From Bordetella parapertussis (GTDB lineage Bacteria > Pseudomonadota > Gammaproteobacteria > Burkholderiales > Burkholderiaceae), in the NCBI GenBank assembly GCA_945901665.1, contig CAMDLJ010000024.1, positions 1 to 15,134 of the forward strand: DNA of 15,134 nucleotides, read 5' to 3'. The position numbers were made by a program, and so were the translations under genes. The notes beneath the pieces were generated by a model. That model made no database searches. It was not told the DNA's origin and was given only the letters and a program-made list of their open reading frames with translations. This document shows, one piece after another, positions 1 to 6,708 of the stretch (position 1 is its first letter; the number at the start of each line of letters is the position of its first letter).

Positions 1-371
1 CTCATGGTGGCCGTGCCCACCAAGTTCACGCCCACCATGGCCTGCCACTCAACGGGGGTGGCATCGGCCAACGCCGAATAGTTGCGCATGGCCGCGTTGT
101 TGACCAGCACATCCAAGCCACCCAGGGCCTGGACGGCACCCAGCACCGCGGCCTGTGCTTGTGCCTCGAGGGCAATATCGGCCTGCGCTGTGTACACACT
201 GGCCTGGGGAAATTCGGACTGGAGTTTGGCCAAGGTGTCTTGCAAGGCCTGGGGGTTGGCGTCGAGCAAACACACCCGCGCGCCCTGGGCGCAAAACAAG
301 CGGGCGGTAGCGGCTCCAATGCCGGCTCCCGCGCCGGTGATCACGGCAGCCTTGTTTTTCAAGCGGTCCAT
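1..371 (-). CDS. SDR family NAD(P)-dependent oxidoreductase (N-terminal part, cut by window edge)
   Basis: This is the N-terminal 123 or so residues of a short-chain dehydrogenase/reductase; the rest lies beyond base 1. The start ATG (369-371) is followed almost at once by the Rossmann cofactor motif TGAGAGIG (about residues 12-19), and the NNAA motif that stabilises the central sheet is near residue 95. An in-frame stop about 60 bases upstream limits the start choice. The catalytic Tyr-x3-Lys lies outside the window. It is the third gene of a minus-strand run behind a Bug solute-binding protein and a Rieske oxygenase, 88 bases downstream of the latter. By inference it oxidises a diol or alcohol made by the oxygenase. 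The fold is certain; the substrate is unknown. Confidence 0.9.
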   Translation of the reverse strand, partial: MDRLKNKAAVITGAGAGIGAATARLFCAQGARVCLLDANPQALQDTLAKLQSEFPQASVYTAQADIALEAQAQAAVLGAVQALGGLDVLVNNAAMRNYSALADATPVEWQAMVGVNLVGTATM

Positions 372-459
372 GAACCGCTGCGTCGATGCGCGCCTCGCGA
401 TGACCAAGTTTTGCAGGCCTCAGGCCAAACCCGTGGCCGCACCACAGGGCCAGCGGTGC

Positions 460-1734
460 TCACAAGGTATAGACCGGTTTGGTCAAGTCGTTGGCCAAAT
501 GCTCCTTGGCCCATGTCACCGGATCTTGGGCTTTGTCCAGCAACACGCCAGCGGCGCGCACCCGATGGGCCACGGCATTCAGCGCGGGCGGCGTGGCACC
601 TTTGCCCAAATCGATAGCCGCTTCATAGAGCATGCGCCGGGCCATCACAATGCCGCGGTCGGTGGGCAATATCTTTTCTTCGGCATGGTTTTGGATCGGC
701 CCCATGCTCTCTTGCAAAGAGTAGTCTTGCGCGGCAATGCCGGCCACGCCACTGTACAAACGCCGCTCTTTTTGGGCTTTGCGATCCATCAGGTAATCGT
801 TGTCTGAATTGGCCTTGGGAATAAAGCTGCCGGGGGCTTCGTATTCGTTGTGAATGCCACGGCCTGCATGCATGTGGTGCAACTCCTCTTCTCCCAGCGG
901 GGCTTCAGGCCGGTAGTTGATGCTCCAGGCCCAGCAATTGTGGTCATCGATGGGTACCCACACATGGCCGCCCAGGGAGTGGTCACCAAAGGGTGGGATC
1001 AAGGTGTACCACGGGAACAACCACTGGGTGATGCGCCAGTAGTAGCTGTCGGGCTCACCCATACGGCGGCCCAACAAGGTCATGCCAAATTCGGTTTTTT
1101 CGATGTTGAATACCACATTGCCATCGGCCTTGATGTAGTCCAAGGCTTTGACACCCCGGTGCATGGGGTCGGTGGTCACGTCCATGCTGTGCACGTAGGA
1201 CACATGGGCGGTGTCGATGCCACCCTCCATGGCTTGCAGGTAATTGGACCGCTGCCAACGCTTGGACACAAACACATGGCTGGGCGGCAGCGTGCACCAC
1301 TCCACCTCTGGCTCAGCGGGTTGATGCTCAGCCGGCCCCATATAAGCCCACACCACGCCCCCCCGCTCAATGCAAGGGTAGCCCACGATCTTCATCTTCT
1401 CGCACATCTGCGGCGCAGAGGGCACATCCACGCAGTTGCCCAGGCGGTCAAATTTGACGCCGTGATAAGAGCAGCGAATGCCTTTTTCTTCGTTGCGGCC
1501 AAAAAACAACGACACGCCACGGTGCGAGCAAAACTCGCTGATCAAACCGGGCAAGCCATCAGAGTCGCGGAAGGCCAGCAATTTTTCACCCATGATTTGC
1601 ACCCGCACCTGTGGGCCATCGGCTTCAGCGATTTCGCTGGACATCACCACCGGCACCCAATAGCGGCGCATCAAATTGCCCATGGGCGTGCCAGCGCCAG
1701 TCTGGGTCAAGGTTTGGGACATTTCGGGACTCAT
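460..1734 (-). CDS. Rieske non-heme iron oxygenase, alpha subunit (phthalate 4,5-dioxygenase-like)
   Basis: A 424-residue aromatic-ring-hydroxylating or O-demethylating oxygenase, about the usual length for the phthalate-4,5-dioxygenase/vanillate-demethylase group. The Rieske [2Fe-2S] ligands are complete: Cys69-x-His71 and, 16 residues on, Cys88-x2-His91. The mononuclear iron site shows Asp174-x2-His177-x4-His182 (GGIDTAHVSYVHS). The Asp is the one that in the family bridges electron transfer between neighbouring subunits. A GAGGAG ribosome site five bases before the ATG at 1734 supports this start over the internal Met5. No ferredoxin-reductase partner is visible in the window, so electrons must come from a protein encoded elsewhere, perhaps just beyond base 1. 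The flanking Bug protein and SDR suggest uptake and oxidation of an aromatic or related carboxylic acid. The exact substrate cannot be read from the sequence. Confidence 0.95.
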   Translation of the reverse strand: MSPEMSQTLTQTGAGTPMGNLMRRYWVPVVMSSEIAEADGPQVRVQIMGEKLLAFRDSDGLPGLISEFCSHRGVSLFFGRNEEKGIRCSYHGVKFDRLGNCVDVPSAPQMCEKMKIVGYPCIERGGVVWAYMGPAEHQPAEPEVEWCTLPPSHVFVSKRWQRSNYLQAMEGGIDTAHVSYVHSMDVTTDPMHRGVKALDYIKADGNVVFNIEKTEFGMTLLGRRMGEPDSYYWRITQWLFPWYTLIPPFGDHSLGGHVWVPIDDHNCWAWSINYRPEAPLGEEELHHMHAGRGIHNEYEAPGSFIPKANSDNDYLMDRKAQKERRLYSGVAGIAAQDYSLQESMGPIQNHAEEKILPTDRGIVMARRMLYEAAIDLGKGATPPALNAVAHRVRAAGVLLDKAQDPVTWAKEHLANDLTKPVYTL

Positions 1735-1739
1735 GCAAA

Positions 1740-1745
1740 CTCCTC
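1740..1745 (-). promoter_or_regulatory. Strong ribosome binding site of the Rieske oxygenase gene
   Basis: GAGGAG on the minus strand, five bases before the ATG at 1734. It decides the start in favour of Met1 over Met5. It directly follows a T-rich tract that is itself part of a terminator-like structure. Confidence 0.8.
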
Positions 1746-1772
1746 AAAAACAAAAAGGGGCCCATGCTGGGC
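1746..1772 (-). terminator. Terminator-like hairpin with T-tract between the Bug and Rieske genes
   Basis: On the minus strand GCCCA-GCA-TGGGC (1772-1760) forms a perfect 5-bp GC-rich stem. It is followed by CCCC and then TTTTTGTTTTT (1756-1746), which leads into the GAGGAG ribosome site. The stem is short for a full terminator, so partial termination or attenuation between the two cistrons is more likely. It would let the periplasmic binding protein be made in excess over the oxygenase. Function is inferred; only the geometry is seen. Confidence 0.4.
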
Positions 1773-1791
1773 ATCGGGCGGTATTGTCTGC

Positions 1792-1815
1792 GCATCCAGC
1801 CAAGGGCCTGGATGC
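1792..1815 (-). repeat. 8-bp perfect inverted repeat between the Bug and Rieske genes
   Basis: GCATCCAG (1792-1799) and CTGGATGC (1808-1815) are exact inverted copies with an 8-base loop. The repeat lies 14 bases past the stop codon of the Bug gene in the reading direction. There is no T-run directly after it. It could be a 3'-end stabilising or processing hairpin for the Bug message, working with the second hairpin at 1760-1772. Confidence 0.5.
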
Positions 1816-1829
1816 CGGGTGCAAAAACC

Positions 1830-2837
1830 TCAGTCGGCCTTGGCCCCGGTGGCCTTGATCACCTTGCCCCAGCGTGGGATTTCGGTGGCGATCCAGGCTG
1901 CAAACTGATCCGGGTTGGAGGCAATGACCTCGAACTCCATGTCTTCCAGCTTTTGCCGGATCTCGGGGGACTGCAAAATTTTCACCAACTCCCGGTGGTA
2001 GCGCTCGATGATGGGCTTGGGGGTGCCGCCTGTGGTCAGCAAGCCAATCCAAGACGTGGCCTCAAAGTCTTTGTAGCCGGCTTCGATCAAGGTGGGCACC
2101 TGGGGCGTGCTTTTAAACCGCTTGGTCCCACTGACCCCCAGCAAGCGAAGCCGACCGTCTTTGGCAAACTGTTGCACATTACCGGGCACAAAAAAAGCCA
2201 CTTGGATATTGCCTGCAATCAAGTCGGTCACTGCTGGGGCAGCACCCTTGTAGGGCACATGGGTGATTTGCACACCAGCGGCCATTTTGAGCATTTCCAT
2301 TGTCAGGTGTGAGGCGCTTCCCACCGCCACCGAGCCGTAAGAAAACTTGGCTGGGTTGGCCCGCGCTTGGGTCACCAGGTCTTGCACCGACTGCAAACCC
2401 GACCCGGGGTGGGCCACCAAATACTGGGGCGATTTGACCGCCAAAGTGATGGGCGCCAAGTCTTTCACCGGGTCGTAGGGCATCTTGTCAAACAAGGACA
2501 CATTGATGGCCATGGGGCCGTTATAGCCAATCAACAAGGTGTGTCCATCGGGCGCTGCCTTGGCCACCATGTCGGCACCCAAATTGCCACCGGCGCCCGG
2601 TTTGTTCTCGACCAGCACCGGTTGCCCCAGCACCTCAGACAGCTTGGGCGCCAGCAAGCGCGCCAGCACGTCATTGGTGCTGCCCACAATGGGAACGATG
2701 ATGCGCACCGGCTTTGTGGGTGCCCACTCTGGCGTTTGCGCATGGACTGCAAAGCTGATGGCTCCGAGCACGACTGTGGCTGAAGCGCAGCGACGCAAGC
2801 TGGTTTGGATCAATTTGAAGAGCGGCAATCCATTCAT
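1830..2837 (-). CDS. Bug/TctC-family tripartite tricarboxylate transporter substrate-binding protein
   Basis: A 335-residue periplasmic binding protein. Residues 1-33 form a signal peptide with basic residues (RR), a hydrophobic core and a cleavage site at AVHA|QT. The mature part has the family hallmarks: KPVRIIVP near the start, NKPGAGG (about residues 78-84, the ligand-carboxylate loop region), the PYDPVKDLAPI segment, and THVPYKGAAPAVTDL in the second lobe. Bug proteins bind carboxylates in the periplasm, and many are orphans without a nearby TctAB permease, as here. The gene lies 95 bases upstream of the Rieske oxygenase on the same strand, so its ligand is probably the oxygenase substrate or a related acid. 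The ATG at 2837 has only a weak upstream AGAAAG. Confidence 0.95.
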   Translation of the reverse strand: MNGLPLFKLIQTSLRRCASATVVLGAISFAVHAQTPEWAPTKPVRIIVPIVGSTNDVLARLLAPKLSEVLGQPVLVENKPGAGGNLGADMVAKAAPDGHTLLIGYNGPMAINVSLFDKMPYDPVKDLAPITLAVKSPQYLVAHPGSGLQSVQDLVTQARANPAKFSYGSVAVGSASHLTMEMLKMAAGVQITHVPYKGAAPAVTDLIAGNIQVAFFVPGNVQQFAKDGRLRLLGVSGTKRFKSTPQVPTLIEAGYKDFEATSWIGLLTTGGTPKPIIERYHRELVKILQSPEIRQKLEDMEFEVIASNPDQFAAWIATEIPRWGKVIKATGAKAD

Positions 2838-2914
2838 GGCGGACTTTCTGGTGTTGTCAAAGAAACAAAGGGGGCTCAGCGGCCAATGTACTTACTTTAA
2901 AGCTTCAGGCCACG

Positions 2915-2931
2915 CTGATCGATTCGATCAG
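2915..2931 (-). repeat. 7-bp perfect inverted repeat over the stop codon of the 134-aa gene
   Basis: CTGATCG-ATT-CGATCAG is an exact 7-bp stem with a 3-base loop. It overlaps the stop codon (2928-2930) of the upstream minus-strand gene. No T-run follows in the minus direction, so it may be a Rho-dependent or processing hairpin rather than an intrinsic terminator. Confidence 0.4.
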
Positions 2932-3332
2932 GACCCCCTGAGCACCAGCCACAGCGCCAAGCCCATGCTGGCCAACAGGGTCAGCCCCAGTCCCCATCCC
3001 AACAACCGCAACCGCGATTGCATGCGATCGACCACCCCCATCAGGCTGGCATTTTGTTCGGCCAGATCGGCCATGGTTTGGGCCATTTGCTGTTGGGTTT
3101 GGCGCAGTTGCTCAGATTGCACTTGCAGTGCCAGGCAGCGATTTTTCAATTCACCCAGGCTGGGGACCTCACCGGTCTCGGCGCTGGGTGCGGCAGCGTT
3201 GGCTTCGGCCACCGTCGCGCCCGGTCGGTGTTTGTCGATCAAGCCGCGTGCCTTTTCCAACACCTGGGGGGCGTGCTCCATCACCTTGCCCCAAGGCACC
3301 ACCTTGAGGGCTGCCATCCATGAAATCGCCAT
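2928..3332 (-). CDS. Small coiled-coil protein with C-terminal membrane anchor, unknown function
   Basis: A 134-residue protein I cannot assign to a characterised family. It has three visible parts. Residues 1-35 are a short, partly basic N-terminal segment. An Ala/Pro/Thr-rich linker around 36-55 follows. Then comes a Gln/Leu-rich heptad-like stretch (about 58-105, with EQLRQTQQQMAQTMADLAEQ) that should form a coiled coil. The last 25 residues form one hydrophobic helix (LGWGLGLTLLASMGLALWLVL) ending with a short RGS tail. This is the layout of a tail-anchored inner-membrane protein with a cytoplasmic coiled coil. A GGAG eight bases before the ATG supports the start at 3332. It is divergent from the methyltransferase gene. 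The Bug gene lies 90 bases downstream on the same strand, so co-transcription is possible but not implied by function. Confidence 0.75.
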   Translation of the reverse strand: MAISWMAALKVVPWGKVMEHAPQVLEKARGLIDKHRPGATVAEANAAAPSAETGEVPSLGELKNRCLALQVQSEQLRQTQQQMAQTMADLAEQNASLMGVVDRMQSRLRLLGWGLGLTLLASMGLALWLVLRGS

Positions 3333-3356
3333 TGTTTGTGCTCCATCTAGACCCCC

Positions 3357-3409
3357 ACTTTGGCTGGGTCAAGCCAGAGCTTAACCCCAGCGCCATAACC
3401 CTGGGGCGC
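3357..3409. promoter_or_regulatory. Clustered inverted repeats in the divergent control region
   Basis: In the 127 bases between the divergent genes there is CTTTGGCT...AGCCAGAG (about 3357-3378, 7 of 8 pairs plus a G-T). Next to it lies CCCCAG (3385-3390)...CTGGGG (3401-3406), which overlaps an alternative stem GCGCC (3390-3394)...GGCGC (3405-3409). The arms cover the place where a -35 element for the methyltransferase gene would fall, so an operator is possible. No known regulator site is recognised. Confidence 0.25.
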
Positions 3410-3423
3410 AACGGTCAGGCGGC

Positions 3424-3429
3424 TAATAT
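3424..3429 (+). promoter_or_regulatory. Possible -10 element of the methyltransferase gene
   Basis: TAATAT lies 30 bases before the ATG at 3460 in an otherwise GC-rich region. The expected -35 position (3401-3406, CTGGGG) matches the consensus poorly, so an activator would be needed or the call is wrong. Confidence 0.3.
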
Positions 3430-3459
3430 GCAGGCCACCCCCTTGACCAGGCCAGACCC

Positions 3460-4302
3460 ATGATGAACCCATCACCCTTGCAAGCCGTCGAGCAGTTCTA
3501 CGACTTCCATCCCATCAGCGCCGAGCAAATTTTCAGTGCGGTGGCAGCGCGTCACATTGCGCGCGAAGACATCACGCAAGCCGTGCTGAGCGCGCATGAC
3601 CAAGACCATTACGGCGGCACCGATGCGGTGGACCGCTTGATGGTTCAAGCGGCCATCACCGCCGATGACCATGTGCTCGATGTGTGCGCCGGCATGGGCG
3701 GGCCTGCCCGCTACATCGCTTGGAAAACGGGTTGCAAAGTAACCGGGTTGGATTTGACCGCCTCACGGGTGGCCGGTGCCCAAGCCTTGACCGAAGCCGC
3801 CCGATTGGGCGCGCAGGTCGATTTTGTGCACGGCAATGCGCTAGAAATGCCCTTTGATCCCGCGCAGTTCACTTGCATCATCAGCCAAGAGGCGTTTGCC
3901 CACATCCCTCACAAACGCCAGCTGATTGGCCAATGTGAACGCGCCTTAAAGCCTGGGGGCTGCATGGTTTTTTCAGACATCATGAGCCACCAAACCCTGT
4001 CCTCGCCAGACGCTCAACAGTTGTACGACGGCATGCGTTTTTCAGAAATCGCTACCTTGGCCGATTACCAGCATTGGTTTGCGGACGTGGGCATGCGGTG
4101 GGTGCGCGCCATCGATCTGAGCGCGGAGTGGACGCGCATTTTGGTCGACCGCCACGCCATGTACCGGTCTTTGGAATCCCAAACCGTGGCGCGCTTGGGG
4201 CGAGATCATTTTGACCGCTACGACCAAGCCTACGACCATTTTGTCGGCCTGTACCGAAGTGGCGTGCTGTCTGGTGCCTTGGTGCTGGCCAGCAAAAGCT
4301 GA
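3460..4302 (+). CDS. Class I SAM-dependent methyltransferase
   Basis: A 280-residue Rossmann-fold methyltransferase. Motif I is VLDVCAGMGGPARYIA (residues 72-87), which binds the methionine part of SAM. The acidic residue after strand 2, Asp98 (VTGLDLT), should bind the ribose. HGNALEMPF (124-132) and LKPGGCMVFSDI follow as the post-I and later motifs. The preceding DHYGGTDAVDRL and the QEAFAHI segment resemble the sarcosine/dimethylglycine and phosphoethanolamine N-methyltransferase group, so a small amine-type acceptor is plausible. The acceptor is not proven by any residue I can see. It starts at ATG 3460 (a second ATG follows at once). It ends 15 bases before a small GIY-YIG-like gene, which it may share a transcript with. 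Confidence 0.9.
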   Translation: MMNPSPLQAVEQFYDFHPISAEQIFSAVAARHIAREDITQAVLSAHDQDHYGGTDAVDRLMVQAAITADDHVLDVCAGMGGPARYIAWKTGCKVTGLDLTASRVAGAQALTEAARLGAQVDFVHGNALEMPFDPAQFTCIISQEAFAHIPHKRQLIGQCERALKPGGCMVFSDIMSHQTLSSPDAQQLYDGMRFSEIATLADYQHWFADVGMRWVRAIDLSAEWTRILVDRHAMYRSLESQTVARLGRDHFDRYDQAYDHFVGLYRSGVLSGALVLASKS

Positions 4303-4317
4303 GCGCCCACGACACAC

Positions 4318-4644
4318 ATGCGCACCCGCCACCATGTGTATGTGATCGAGTTGGACCCCGCTGTGTGGCGCGAACCCAAATTCCGCCGCGCCAACCCCGA
4401 CTACGTGGCACAACCGGGCAAACCATGTGTGTACGTGGGCATGACCGGCCTGGACCCCGACACCCGCTTTGACCAACACAAGGCCAACATCAAATCCAAC
4501 CGTTTTGCCCACCAATACGGCTTGCAGTTGCTGCCCGCCATTTACCAAGCCCTGAACCCCATGCCTTATGCCGATGCGCAATTCATGGAGGTCGATCTGG
4601 CCATCCGCTTGCGTGAAGCTGGCTTTGGGGTGTGGCAAGCCTGA
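4318..4644 (+). CDS. Small GIY-YIG-like domain protein
   Basis: A 108-residue protein that looks like a stand-alone, divergent GIY-YIG nuclease fold. VYV (residues 7-9) stands in the place of the GIY strand, and VYVG (38-41) in the place of YIG. Arg50 in GLDPDTRFDQH matches the helix arginine, and Glu91 (MEVDLAIRLREAGF) the late metal-binding glutamate. The spacing between the two strands is longer than in UvrC or homing enzymes, with a basic insert (KFRRANPDY). No DNA-binding extension is present. It lies 15 bases after the methyltransferase and has no clear ribosome site, so it may be translated by coupling. Fold assignment is from motif pattern only; the activity is unknown and could be lost. 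Confidence 0.65.
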   Translation: MRTRHHVYVIELDPAVWREPKFRRANPDYVAQPGKPCVYVGMTGLDPDTRFDQHKANIKSNRFAHQYGLQLLPAIYQALNPMPYADAQFMEVDLAIRLREAGFGVWQA

Positions 4645-4744
4645 TGCCTGTGGGGCTGTGCATGCCAGAATGACGCCGTAACTGTCCTGCGCCACATGCG
4701 CTGCCCCCCATGGCGAGCCAGTCACACCCTTTTGAAAGACCAAC

Positions 4745-5701
4745 ATGCGCATGCTTTGCACCCTCACCGCCTTGGCCCTGTCTTGCGCCTGCGCCTGGGC
4801 CCAAACCTATCCCAGCAAGCCGATCCGCTGGGTGGTGCCCAGCACGCCCGGCGACGGCTCAGATGTCACTGGCCGATTGCTGGCCGACAAGATTGCGCGC
4901 GAACTGGGCCAAGCGGTGGTCATCGACAACAAGCCCGGCGCGGGCGGCGTGCTGGGGTCTGACACGGTGGCCAAATCGCCCGCCGACGGCTACACCATGA
5001 TTGTGGGCAATGCAGGTTCGCACGGCGTCAATGCCGGCATCTACAGCAAGTTGCCCTATGACGTGGTCAAAGATTTTGTCCCCGTGGCGCTGATTTGCAC
5101 CACCCCCAATGTGATGGTGGTCAGCCCCAACACCAAGGCCAAAACCGTGGCCGAGTTCATCGCCCTGGCCAAGGCCAACCCAGGCAAGTTCAACTATGCC
5201 TCCGGTGGGGTGGGCAGCTCGGCCCATTTATCGGCCGAGCTGTTCAAAAGCCTGACTGGCACCGACATCACCCACATCCCCTACAAAGGCTCGTCACCAG
5301 CGGTGGCCGCTTTATTGGCTGACGAATCCCAATTGATGATTGGCAATTTGCCACCGTGGTCTGCACAGATCAAGGCCGGCAAGGTGCAAGCCCTGGCCGT
5401 GACCACGGCCAAACGCCACCCCAGCCTGCCCGATGTGCCTGCCTTGGCTGAGAGCCTGCCCGGGTTTGAAACCGTGGCCTGGTTTGGGGTGCTCGCGCCG
5501 GCCGCTACGCCCAAGAGCGTGGTCGAGCGCATGAACGCTGTCATCAACCAAGCACTGGATCAAGCCGATGTGAAAGCACGCCTGGCCACTCTGGCTTGCG
5601 ACCCTGCGCCTGGCACACCCGAGGCTTTTGCGCAACGGGTGAATGCCGATGTGGCGCGCTGGAAAAAGCTCGCCAGTGAACGCAATATCCGCGCCGATTG
5701 A
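4745..5701 (+). CDS. Bug/TctC-family substrate-binding protein (second copy)
   Basis: A 318-residue periplasmic binding protein, paralogous to the one at 1830-2837 but clearly diverged. A short signal peptide ends at AWA|QT (residue 19). The mature protein shows KPIRWVVPSTPG, the NKPGAGG loop (about 63-69), LPYDVVKDFVPVALI, and THIPYKGSSPAVAALL in the second lobe. GAAAGA lies 6 bases before the ATG at 4745. No TctA/TctB membrane subunits are present. It is followed 45 bases later by a quinone-oxidoreductase-like gene, a likely operon partner. The ligand is probably an organic acid, unidentified. Confidence 0.93.
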   Translation: MRMLCTLTALALSCACAWAQTYPSKPIRWVVPSTPGDGSDVTGRLLADKIARELGQAVVIDNKPGAGGVLGSDTVAKSPADGYTMIVGNAGSHGVNAGIYSKLPYDVVKDFVPVALICTTPNVMVVSPNTKAKTVAEFIALAKANPGKFNYASGGVGSSAHLSAELFKSLTGTDITHIPYKGSSPAVAALLADESQLMIGNLPPWSAQIKAGKVQALAVTTAKRHPSLPDVPALAESLPGFETVAWFGVLAPAATPKSVVERMNAVINQALDQADVKARLATLACDPAPGTPEAFAQRVNADVARWKKLASERNIRAD

Positions 5702-5746
5702 GCCCCAACCGGGCCACCATTCTTTTGAACACACCAGGAACACACC

Positions 5747-6682
5747 ATGCGCGCAGTCGGTTTTTTTGAATTTGGCGGCCCCGATGTTTTACAACTCCTC
5801 GATCTGCCCGAGACCCAACCAGGGCCGGGCCAAGTGCGGGTGCGCGTGCATGCCGCCACCGTGAACCCAACCGATACCTTGTTGCGCAATGGCTCTCGCG
5901 CACAGTCTTTGCACGATGTCGCGCCGCCCCATGTGCCGGGCATGGATGTCGCGGGCGTGATCGATGCCATCGGCCCCAACACCTCAACCGACCTGGTCCT
6001 GGGCGACTCGGTCATGGCCATGGTGAACAACCGAGGCAGCCACGGGGGATACCGTGAAAGCATTGTGCTGTCGGCCGATTCAGTGGTGCACATCCCTGAT
6101 GGGGTCTCGTTGGTGGAAGCCGCCACACTGCCCATGAATGGGCTCACGGCCAAACAGACACTGGACCAATTGGCCTTGAAACCCGGGCAGACTTTGGCAG
6201 TCACCGGAGCCGCCGGTTGTTATGGGGGCTATGTGATTCAACTGGCCAAGCAAGCGGGCCTGCGCGTCATTGCAGACGCCTCAGCGGCCGATGAGGCCTT
6301 GGTGCGCTCCTTCGGGGCAGATACTGTGGTGCCGCGTGGCCAAGACATCGCGGGACAAATCCGCAAGGTCGTGCCCAACGGGGTCGATGGGCTCGCCGAT
6401 GGGTCTTACCAAAGTGAGTTGTCCATCGGCGCGGTGCGCGATGGCGGCGGGTTTGCCACGGTGCGTGGCTGGTCCATGGAACAACGCGGCATTGTGTGCC
6501 ATGCCACTTGGGTGCGGCAATACGACCACCGCGCCGATTTATTGCGCCAATTGCGCCAAGACGTCCAGGCGGGTGTGATCACTCTGCGCGTCGCCGCCAC
6601 CTATGCCCCTGCGCAAGCCGCCGAGGCGCATCGCCGGCTTGAGGCCGGTGGCACGCGCGGGCGCTTGGTGATCGTTTTTTAA
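5747..6682 (+). CDS. Zinc-free MDR-family oxidoreductase (quinone oxidoreductase-like)
   Basis: A 311-residue medium-chain dehydrogenase/reductase. The GroES-like N-terminal half carries GPGQVRVRVHAATVNPTD (about 26-43). HVPGMDVAGVI (62-72) follows, without the Cys/His set that binds catalytic zinc. The nucleotide-binding motif is TGAAGCYGGYVIQLAK (153-168), the MDR form of the NADPH-binding glycine turn. This places it with QOR/zeta-crystallin-like enzymes that reduce quinones or enones. Inferred partner: the Bug protein 45 bases upstream on the same strand. An AGGA eight bases before the ATG at 5747 fits the start. It ends 26 bases from the convergent TrhO gene with no clear terminator between them. 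Confidence 0.92.
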   Translation: MRAVGFFEFGGPDVLQLLDLPETQPGPGQVRVRVHAATVNPTDTLLRNGSRAQSLHDVAPPHVPGMDVAGVIDAIGPNTSTDLVLGDSVMAMVNNRGSHGGYRESIVLSADSVVHIPDGVSLVEAATLPMNGLTAKQTLDQLALKPGQTLAVTGAAGCYGGYVIQLAKQAGLRVIADASAADEALVRSFGADTVVPRGQDIAGQIRKVVPNGVDGLADGSYQSELSIGAVRDGGGFATVRGWSMEQRGIVCHATWVRQYDHRADLLRQLRQDVQAGVITLRVAATYAPAQAAEAHRRLEAGGTRGRLVIVF

Positions 6683-6708
6683 ACCGCAGCAGCCCTCACC
6701 CACCCGCT

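Noticed and set aside
850..1908. Long plus-strand open frame (352 codons) opposite the Rieske gene
   Set aside because: It is antisense to a gene with complete iron-site motifs, its translation has no domain and is rich in His/Ala/Gly as expected for a shadow frame in GC-rich DNA.
6683..6708. Terminator between the convergent MDR and TrhO genes
   Set aside because: The 26-base gap has no stem of useful length; only the TTTTTT at the end of the MDR gene is seen.
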